31,016 nucleotides of DNA, taken from positions 1-31,016 of the forward strand of contig JAILDI010000162.1 of assembly GCA_024689525.1 (NCBI GenBank), given 5' to 3'. The notes beneath the pieces are model-generated. The model was not told the DNA's origin and searched no databases. It saw nothing but the letters and a program-made list of their open reading frames with translations. Below, piece after piece: positions 25,460 to 31,016 of the stretch. Position 1 is the first letter of the stretch, and every line of letters starts with the position of its first letter. This DNA is from Bacteroidales bacterium (lineage in GTDB: Bacteria > Bacteroidota > Bacteroidia > Bacteroidales > UBA932). Made by a program: the position numbers and the translations under genes.

Positions 25460-25482
25460 TGCAAAACAATGTCTATTTGTCG

Positions 25483-28400
25483 ATGAACCTGCGCCGCATC
25501 CTCCTGGCTCTCCTGCTGCTTCTGCCCGTGAGCGCCTCCGCCCAGTTCTACCTGGCAGGAGACGAGCCCAACGTGCGCTGGATGCAGATTGAAACGGACA
25601 ATTACCGCATCGTGTACCCGGCGGAACTGCCGCGTAAGGAGGCGCTGGATTATGCATCGGCCCTGGAAAAACACACCCCGTACGTGGGTGTATCGGCCGG
25701 GATGACGCCCGGCCAGTACCACTGGGGCAAGATGCCGGTGATTCTGCACGCGTACACGCCGCTTTCCAACGGCTCCGTGGCCTGGGCGCCGCGCCGCATC
25801 GACCTTTATACTACGCCGGAGGCGTATTCTCCCATGGCGATGCCGTGGATCGACCAGCTGGTTATCCACGAACAGCGCCACGTTGCCCAGATGCAGTTCG
25901 GCTACCGCAAATATCTCAAGCCGATTAATTACATCGTGGGTGAGATGTGGAACGGCGCCGCCGCGGGGATTTTCGCCGACAAGGCTCTGCTGGAGGGCGA
26001 TGCCGTGGTTGCGGAAACGGCCCTCACGGAGTCCGGCCGCGGCCGCATGGCCGAGTTCCTCAACTACTATCGCGTGGCCTTCGACAACGGCGACTTCCGC
26101 AACTGGGCCCGCTGGCGCTACGGCTCGTTCAAATACCCTGCTCCGAACCATTACGCGCTGGGATATATGATGATTTCCGGGATGCGGTACTTCTACGGGA
26201 TCCCAAGCTTCACAAAGGATTATTACGACGGGATGCTGCGCAATCCCTGGCCCGTCGGAAAGCTTGGCCGCGCATCGAAAAGGATGACCGGCTACAAGCT
26301 CAATGAATCGCTCCGCGGAACCATGGAATGCTACCAGGAGCAGTGGGCTAAGGAAGACGAGGCGAACGGCCCTTACGAGGAAAGCGAGCAAATCACCCGC
26401 ACGCCCCGGCTGGAAACGAACTACACGAACCCCGTCTACGCCAACGGAACGCTATATGTCCTAAAGAGCGGAAAGGCTCAGGGGACGGAACTCATAAGCC
26501 TGGATCCGGAGGACGGCCGGGAGCATCGCATCAGGCCGTTCAACCCCTCTTGCAGCAGCATTGTCTATGACGAAGCGCGCAATCGCCTCTACTGGTCGGA
26601 AACCATCACCGACAAGCGCTGGAGCCTCGCCGGAGAGTCGATAATCCGATATATCGACCTGGCCGAACCCCGCAAACAGCACGACCTTGTGCGCGGCGGG
26701 CGCTATTTCACCCCCGTGCCATCGCCGGACGGCAGCCTCATCGCCGCAACGATGTATCCCGTCAAAGGCGGCTCCTGCCTGGTTGTCCTGAGTGCCGATG
26801 ACGGCTCGCTCCGCTGGCACGACACCTGCCCCTTCCAGCTCACCGAAACCGCCTGGCTCCGCGGCGACATTTATGCGCTGGGGGTCGATGAGGGGGGCAT
26901 CGGCCTGTGGAAACATCCCGGTGACGGCCCCGGCGAATGGACCCAGATCCTGGCCCCGTCGCATCAGCAGGCCGACAATCTGGGGGCCGATGACGGCTGG
27001 CTCTTCTTCGAGAGCGACCGCAGCGGCCTCCGGCAGCAGTACTGCCTGGATCCCGTCAGCGGCAAGCTACAGCAGATAAGCAACGTCAAGTACGGCGGAA
27101 CCGACTTCACGGAAGTGGGCGACGAGGTTTATTTCGTGTCCCAGGCGCCTATGGGCAAGATGCTCTACCGCAAGGATGCCGGCTGGAGCAAGACGGTGCG
27201 CTATGACGATCTGTTCAAGTGGAAGGTCGCCGATGTGATGGGCCTCCAGGAGGAGGAGATGGCCAGGGGCGTTGAGGCATCGACCTATAATGAAACCCCT
27301 CTGCCTCGGTCCTACAGCCGGCTCGCGCACCTGATTAAGTTCCATTCCTGGGCGCCGATTTATTTCGATTACGACGAGATTTCGTCGATGAGCGGCGATT
27401 TCAGCTTCTCCATGGCCTCGCTGGGCGCCACCGGCCTGTTCCAGAACGATCTTGGAAATTTCTACGGGCAAATAGGCTATTCCGCCTTCCCGGACCTTGA
27501 GGCCGGCGACGGCTCCTGGCGCCACGCGGGACACCTGAAGATGACCTACAGCGGCCTGTACCCCAAGTTCGAGGCGGGAGTGAGCTTCAATGAGTCCGAC
27601 GCCGCGCAGTACGGCTACAGGATTGTGTCCGAGGGAGAAGGCGGATATATGGCTACATCATCGACCTCGCTTGAGATGCCTTCGCTCAGCGGGTATGTGT
27701 CCGCCTGGCTGCCGCTAACCTGGAACAAGGGCGGGGTCCTTCGCGGATTCATTCCACGGATCTCGTACGGTATAAGCAACAACCGTTTCAATACCGGCGC
27801 GGTGGAAATGGTTATGCCTTCGGGCTGGGGTGACGTTTCTCCCATGCTCAGCGGCTTGCGGGAGGGGCAAAACAACCTTATGCAGTCCCTGTCCCTTTCC
27901 CTGCGGGGATATTCGATGCTGTCGCGGGGCTCCAGCGAAACGTATCCGCGATTCGGCATCGGAGCGGAGGTGGGCGGCTTTATGCGGCCCGGTATGGCCA
28001 GCGTGTACTCGCCGTCCGTCTATGGCTATGTGTACGGCTATATGCCCGGCTTCACGCAGGTGCAGGGGCTCAAGCTCAACGTGCTGTCGCAGCTGCTACT
28101 CCGCGGTCCGGAAATGTTCCCGGACTCCCGTGTGAACTGCGCCCCGCGCGGCTTTGATGCGGCAGTGGGCCGATATATGGCTCAGCGTAGCGACTACCAG
28201 GTGCGTGTAGGCGCTGATTATGCGATCCCCGTGTACGTCGGCGACATCGACCTGTTCGGCCTGGCATACATCCGCAACTTCCTGATGGTCCCGCACGCGG
28301 ACGCCGCCTTCTATGGCTCGGACTTCCTCTGCAGCGGCGGTATCGACATAACTGCCAACGTGCCCTCCATCCTGGGCATCCTGCCCTTCGACTGCACCAT

Positions 28401-28500
28401 CGGCGTGGGCCTGGACTTCCCCTACGGCCCCTCGCTCCCGGAGAATCTCCTCCCCTCGAAGCCGGTTGTCGCCAGCTTTATTTTCAGCATGGATATTTAG
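25483..28500 (+). CDS. Large outer-membrane protein with HExxH protease-like domain, propeller and barrel (paralog 2)
   Basis: A 1005-residue exported protein, signal peptide ending PVSASAQ (about residue 21). It parallels the protein at 18830 end to end. The zinc motif is VIHEQRHVAQ (H129, E130, H133), with ALLEGDAVVAETAL 42 residues later (E171). Shared blocks include GRGRxAxFLxYYRxAFDNGD and RWRYGS and HYALGY. Propeller-like repeats with PSPDGSLIAATMYP follow in the middle. A C-terminal barrel from about residue 610 ends in ASFIFSMDI, with a near-terminal aromatic as in outer-membrane proteins. ATG 25483 is chosen from the promoter position and the signal peptide. It likely forms a surface protease-like module; whether both copies act together is unknown. 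It converges on the next gene with a 4-bp overlap of stops. Confidence 0.75.
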   Translation: MNLRRILLALLLLLPVSASAQFYLAGDEPNVRWMQIETDNYRIVYPAELPRKEALDYASALEKHTPYVGVSAGMTPGQYHWGKMPVILHAYTPLSNGSVAWAPRRIDLYTTPEAYSPMAMPWIDQLVIHEQRHVAQMQFGYRKYLKPINYIVGEMWNGAAAGIFADKALLEGDAVVAETALTESGRGRMAEFLNYYRVAFDNGDFRNWARWRYGSFKYPAPNHYALGYMMISGMRYFYGIPSFTKDYYDGMLRNPWPVGKLGRASKRMTGYKLNESLRGTMECYQEQWAKEDEANGPYEESEQITRTPRLETNYTNPVYANGTLYVLKSGKAQGTELISLDPEDGREHRIRPFNPSCSSIVYDEARNRLYWSETITDKRWSLAGESIIRYIDLAEPRKQHDLVRGGRYFTPVPSPDGSLIAATMYPVKGGSCLVVLSADDGSLRWHDTCPFQLTETAWLRGDIYALGVDEGGIGLWKHPGDGPGEWTQILAPSHQQADNLGADDGWLFFESDRSGLRQQYCLDPVSGKLQQISNVKYGGTDFTEVGDEVYFVSQAPMGKMLYRKDAGWSKTVRYDDLFKWKVADVMGLQEEEMARGVEASTYNETPLPRSYSRLAHLIKFHSWAPIYFDYDEISSMSGDFSFSMASLGATGLFQNDLGNFYGQIGYSAFPDLEAGDGSWRHAGHLKMTYSGLYPKFEAGVSFNESDAAQYGYRIVSEGEGGYMATSSTSLEMPSLSGYVSAWLPLTWNKGGVLRGFIPRISYGISNNRFNTGAVEMVMPSGWGDVSPMLSGLREGQNNLMQSLSLSLRGYSMLSRGSSETYPRFGIGAEVGGFMRPGMASVYSPSVYGYVYGYMPGFTQVQGLKLNVLSQLLLRGPEMFPDSRVNCAPRGFDAAVGRYMAQRSDYQVRVGADYAIPVYVGDIDLFGLAYIRNFLMVPHADAAFYGSDFLCSGGIDITANVPSILGILPFDCTIGVGLDFPYGPSLPENLLPSKPVVASFIFSMDI

Positions 28501-29282
28501 AACGAGTAGCCCATCTTGACGCCGCTGCGGAAGTAGGCGGCGGAGGTTTCGGCCAGGGCGGAGACCCAGAAGGAGCGCGCGGAGGATTGCGAGAGGCGTA
28601 TGCGGAGGCCGCCTTCCAGGCTGAAGTAGATATTGGGGTCGAAGACGGTTTCCATACCAACGCCTGCGCCTATGTACGGCGCGAAGAGTTTGTTGCCGAA
28701 ACTGTAGCGCGCATCGGCATAGACGGGGAGAGTGAACGGGATGTAGTCCTCATGGGCCTCTTCGAAATCCATTGTCGGCGCCACTCCAAGGCCGACGAAC
28801 AGGTGCTGGTTCACGTTATAGCCGGGCACTATGCGGGCCTGGACGCAGGGGCCGGGCATCCCCATAAGGAAGCCGCCCTCCAGGATGAAGCCGAAACCGC
28901 TCTGCTGCGGGCCCAGATAGTAGATGTTGTTCCAGTAATCGTCGCACTTGTTCATAGCGTTACCCGCAACGATAAGCGGAACGCTGGTCACAGCCTCGAT
29001 CACACCGGCAGCCAGGCAGGCAGCGCCAGTGGCCAGGAATATGGCGGCCGCCATATTCTCCTCGCTCTGACCAACCCTTCCGGCGTAATACCCCAGGCCG
29101 ATGAGCGCGCCGCCAAGCAGCATCATCCCGCCACCTGTCGCCGCCATCCCCACGCCGAACGCCTTCAGTGGCAGCCCCTGCCGCTCATTGCGCGCCTGCT
29201 GATCGCCCTCCGCCACCTGAGCACGAGCTACCCCCGGCGCCATCAGCACCAGAATCAAAAGTATTACGCGCACTAGCTTCAT
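28497..29282 (-). CDS. Small outer-membrane beta-barrel protein, unknown function
   Basis: A 261-residue protein with a signal peptide (cleavage near GVARAQ). Two glycine/alanine-rich hydrophobic stretches follow at about 42-70 and 80-108 (GVGMAATGGGMMLLGGALIGLGYY; AAAIFLATGAACLAAGVIEAV), which look like membrane helices. The C-terminal ~130 residues are barrel-like with GPYIGAG-type strands (FAPYIGAGVGME) and the terminal GVKMGYSF ending in Phe, a typical outer-membrane sorting signal. Such mixed helix-plus-barrel architecture occurs in uncharacterised Bacteroidota proteins. No specific family is recognised. A possible -7 element on the minus strand (AAGATTTG, 29306-29313) is one base off consensus. 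The 109-bp palindrome lies just upstream. Confidence 0.7.
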   Translation of the reverse strand: MKLVRVILLILVLMAPGVARAQVAEGDQQARNERQGLPLKAFGVGMAATGGGMMLLGGALIGLGYYAGRVGQSEENMAAAIFLATGAACLAAGVIEAVTSVPLIVAGNAMNKCDDYWNNIYYLGPQQSGFGFILEGGFLMGMPGPCVQARIVPGYNVNQHLFVGLGVAPTMDFEEAHEDYIPFTLPVYADARYSFGNKLFAPYIGAGVGMETVFDPNIYFSLEGGLRIRLSQSSARSFWVSALAETSAAYFRSGVKMGYSF

Positions 29283-29326
29283 ATTATCTAAATACCCAAT
29301 GGATACAAATCTTGCATATGTGGTGG

Positions 29327-29435
29327 CGTGGCGGCTAACCCCCTGGTTAACAGTGTGTTATTGTACCGTCCCCTGGTGCGTTTTCACCAGGGGATGACCA
29401 ATAATGCGCTGATACTGAGGCGATTAGCCGCCACG
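29327..29435. repeat. 109-bp imperfect palindromic element
   Basis: The outer 12 bp are perfectly inverted (CGTGGCGGCTAA 29327-29338 / TTAGCCGCCACG 29424-29435). So are the inner 9 bp (CCCCTGGTG 29370-29378 / CACCAGGGG 29385-29393) around the loop CGTTTT. Between them the arms remain roughly three-quarters alike, including ATTATTG-like and CAG-core blocks, so the whole element is one long inverted repeat of about 49-base arms. CCCCTGGT also occurs at 29340-29347, so two copies compete for ACCAGGGG. It sits between galM and the small barrel gene. A solo arm of the same type lies at 14686. It could act as a bidirectional terminator, a MITE-like repeat or a leader structure. Confidence 0.7.
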
Positions 29436-29453
29436 GAACGGAAACCATTCCCC

Positions 29454-30494
29454 CTAGTCAAACGCCCAGATGATGGCCTCTTCGTAGACTTCGCCGGGGC
29501 GGAGGACGGTGGAGGGGAAGGCGGGCTGGTTGGGAGAGTCCGGGGCGTGCTGGCATTCGATGGCAACGGCGTCGTAGTCGTTGTAGGGGCGGCCGCACTT
29601 GCCCACGAGGCCGCCGCTGAGCCAGTTGCCGGTATACACCTGCACGGCGGGCTGGGTGGTGAGAACCTCAAGATGCCTGCCGGAAACGGGGCCCCACAGT
29701 TCTGCGGCCGTGGCCAGCTGGCCGGGCATATAGCCGTCGATGAGCCAGCAGTTGTCGTAGCCCTTGCCGTATTTGAGCGCGGGGAAATCGGCCTTTATAT
29801 CCTGGCCGATGGGCTTCGCCTCAACGAAATCCATCGGAGTTCCCGCCACATCCTCCGGTTCGCCCAGGGGGATGAGAGTGGAATCGGTGGGAAGATACTG
29901 CGAGGCATTCAGTTCGAGTCGATGATTAAGGACGCTGCCGGAGCCCTCGCCGTCGAGGTTCAGATAGACGTGATTGGTGAGGTTCACGACCGTGGGTTTG
30001 TCGGTTTCCGCCGTCATCACCAGCTTCAGGGAGTTGTCCTCGCCCCAGGTGTAGTGGGCCACGGCCTTCAGATTGCCGGGATAGCCCGCTTCGCCATCGG
30101 CCGCAAAATACATGAACTCCACGGCATCGCCCTCGATGCGGCTGTCCCATACCTGCTTGTGGAAGCCCGCAGGGCCGCCGTGCAGGTGGTTGGGGCCGTT
30201 GTTTATCGGCAGGGTGTACTCCACGCCGTCCAGGGTGAACCTGCCCTTGGCGATGCGGTTTGCATACCGGCCCGGAATCTTGCCGGAGCAGGGGCCCTCG
30301 TTCACGTAATCGTCGGCACTGTTGAAGCCCATGGCCACATCGGCCAGAACCCCGTTCTTGTCCGGGACGACGATGGATACGATGGCCGCACCCACGTTAC
30401 AGAGCTTTACATAAGCGCCGGAGGCGTTTTTAAGGGTATAGAGGAAGATTTCCTTTCCGCTGGGCGATGTGCCCCAAAGTTCTTTGGTAATCAT
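29454..30494 (-). CDS. galM: Aldose 1-epimerase (galactose mutarotase)
   Basis: A 346-residue cytoplasmic enzyme that interconverts alpha and beta anomers of galactose and other aldoses, feeding galactokinase. Catalytic residues are visible: H103 in NGPNHLHGG, H175 as the acid in NLTNHVYLNL, and E313 as the base in AIECQHAPDSPNQPAFP. GRYANRIAKGRF and SGKIPGR are further family landmarks. There is no signal peptide, unlike some secreted Bacteroidota GalM lipoproteins. galK is about 11 kb away on the opposite strand, so the two are not one operon here. A perfect -7 element TATATTTG lies upstream and is divergent from thyA. Confidence 0.97.
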   Translation of the reverse strand: MITKELWGTSPSGKEIFLYTLKNASGAYVKLCNVGAAIVSIVVPDKNGVLADVAMGFNSADDYVNEGPCSGKIPGRYANRIAKGRFTLDGVEYTLPINNGPNHLHGGPAGFHKQVWDSRIEGDAVEFMYFAADGEAGYPGNLKAVAHYTWGEDNSLKLVMTAETDKPTVVNLTNHVYLNLDGEGSGSVLNHRLELNASQYLPTDSTLIPLGEPEDVAGTPMDFVEAKPIGQDIKADFPALKYGKGYDNCWLIDGYMPGQLATAAELWGPVSGRHLEVLTTQPAVQVYTGNWLSGGLVGKCGRPYNDYDAVAIECQHAPDSPNQPAFPSTVLRPGEVYEEAIIWAFD

Positions 30495-30516
30495 TTCAGT
30501 GTAGGTTTATGTCTTA

Positions 30517-30524
30517 CAAATATA
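30517..30524 (-). promoter_or_regulatory. -7 element of galM (TATATTTG)
   Basis: The minus strand reads TATATTTG, a perfect TAnnTTTG, 22 bp before the galM ATG, giving a leader of about 16 nt. No clear -33 TTTG at normal spacing. It is back to back with the thyA promoter. Confidence 0.5.
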
Positions 30525-30538
30525 TGCAAATAATTTTG

Positions 30539-30546
30539 TATTTTTG
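30539..30546 (+). promoter_or_regulatory. -7 element of thyA (TATTTTTG)
   Basis: TATTTTTG matches TAnnTTTG perfectly and ends 6 bp before the thyA ATG at 30553. Transcription would start at or almost at the ATG, implying a leaderless or nearly leaderless mRNA. No good -33 box is visible. Confidence 0.5.
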
Positions 30547-30552
30547 CAGTCT

Positions 30553-31016
30553 ATGAAACAATACCTGGACCTGCTGAGACATATACGTGAGAACGGGGTG
30601 ATGAAGGACGACCGCACCGGCACCGGCACGCAGAGCGTGTTCGGATACCAGATGAGGTTCAATCTGGCCGATGGCTTCCCGCTCCTCACCACCAAGAAGG
30701 TGCATCTGAAGTCGATAATTCACGAGCTTCTGTGGTTCATCTCCGGCGATACAAATATCAAGTATCTTCGCGAGAATGGAGTGACGATCTGGGACGAATG
30801 GGCCGATGAAAACGGCGACCTGGGGCCCGTCTACGGCCACCAGTGGCGCTCCTGGCCGGCCCCGGACGGCCGCAGCATCGACCAGCTCTCGCAGGTGATC
30901 GAGACGATTAAGCGCAACCCTGATTCCCGCAGGCTGCTCGTCACCGCGTGGAATCCCGGCGAAGTGGATAAAATGGCGCTCCCTCCCTGCCATTGCCTGT
31001 TCCAGTTCTACGTGGC
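30553..31016 (+). CDS. thyA: Thymidylate synthase, 5' part (cut by window end)
   Basis: The first 154 codons of thymidylate synthase, which methylates dUMP to dTMP using methylene-tetrahydrofolate. Motifs present: [13 protein letters not shown] (R21, phosphate binding), [56 protein letters not shown] and [12 protein letters not shown] with the nucleophile C146, the same number as in E. coli ThyA. Spacing fits the ~264-residue bacterial class, so about 110 residues lie beyond the window. The start at 30553 is supported by the family N-terminus ([15 protein letters not shown]) and by the -7 element just upstream. It is divergent from galM; a folA neighbour, common after thyA, would lie outside. 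Confidence 0.97.
   Translation, partial: MKQYLDLLRHIRENGVMKDDRTGTGTQSVFGYQMRFNLADGFPLLTTKKVHLKSIIHELLWFISGDTNIKYLRENGVTIWDEWADENGDLGPVYGHQWRSWPAPDGRSIDQLSQVIETIKRNPDSRRLLVTAWNPGEVDKMALPPCHCLFQFYV

Noticed and set aside
25414..26391. Extension of the thioredoxin lipoprotein frame to 641 residues
   Set aside because: The added part is antisense to the large outer-membrane gene, and the lipoprotein signal peptide begins at 25413.

Overview
The window reads as chromosomal DNA of a Bacteroidota member, most likely Bacteroidales. GC looks mid-50s by eye. Evidence for the phylum: Bacteroidota-type succinate dehydrogenase subunits, a coaX / outer-membrane protein / TPR protein / lptC / PpiD gene string, a DUF5106-like thioredoxin lipoprotein, weak Shine-Dalgarno signals, and repeated TAnnTTTG -7 promoter elements. 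No tRNA, rRNA, CRISPR array or complete classical insertion sequence was recognised.

Layout. Positions 88-3931 are on the minus strand: sdhB, sdhA, then ruvB as a separate unit. A divergent AT-rich gap (3932-4179) with DnaA-box-like motifs separates ruvB from a long plus-strand block: mfd, coaX, a FadL/PorV-like barrel, a TPR protein, lptC, a PpiD/SurA-type isomerase and ychF. This block combines transcription-coupled repair, CoA synthesis and envelope biogenesis. Positions 14679-17706 form an accessory island. In order it holds a half-copy of a palindromic repeat, hairpin array 1, a long GC-rich hairpin, an exported endonuclease/exonuclease/phosphatase-family protein, a divergent REP-associated tyrosine transposase (RAYT-like, HUH and Tyr motifs), and hairpin array 2. 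After it come galK, a very large HExxH / propeller / barrel outer-membrane protein, a CpXC zinc protein, a BASS-family transporter and a PlsC-like acyltransferase. A minus-strand thioredoxin lipoprotein is divergent from a second copy of the large outer-membrane protein. A small barrel protein, a 109-bp palindromic element, galM and the 5' part of thyA close the window.

The standout is the island at 14.7-17.6 kb. Fifteen-base palindromes built on ACACATAnTATGTGT recur with strictly alternating centre distances of 61 and 46 bp (107-bp period), four in array 1 and six in array 2. Both arrays have the same orientation and they bracket a two-gene segment encoding the RAYT-like protein. This resembles a RAYT/REP (BIME- or REPIN-like) system in a Bacteroidota setting, with unusual hairpins and an unusual transposase. 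The second notable point is the pair of ~1000-residue paralogs that combine a conserved HExxH...EGD zinc-protease-like N-terminus with PD40-like propeller repeats and a C-terminal barrel.
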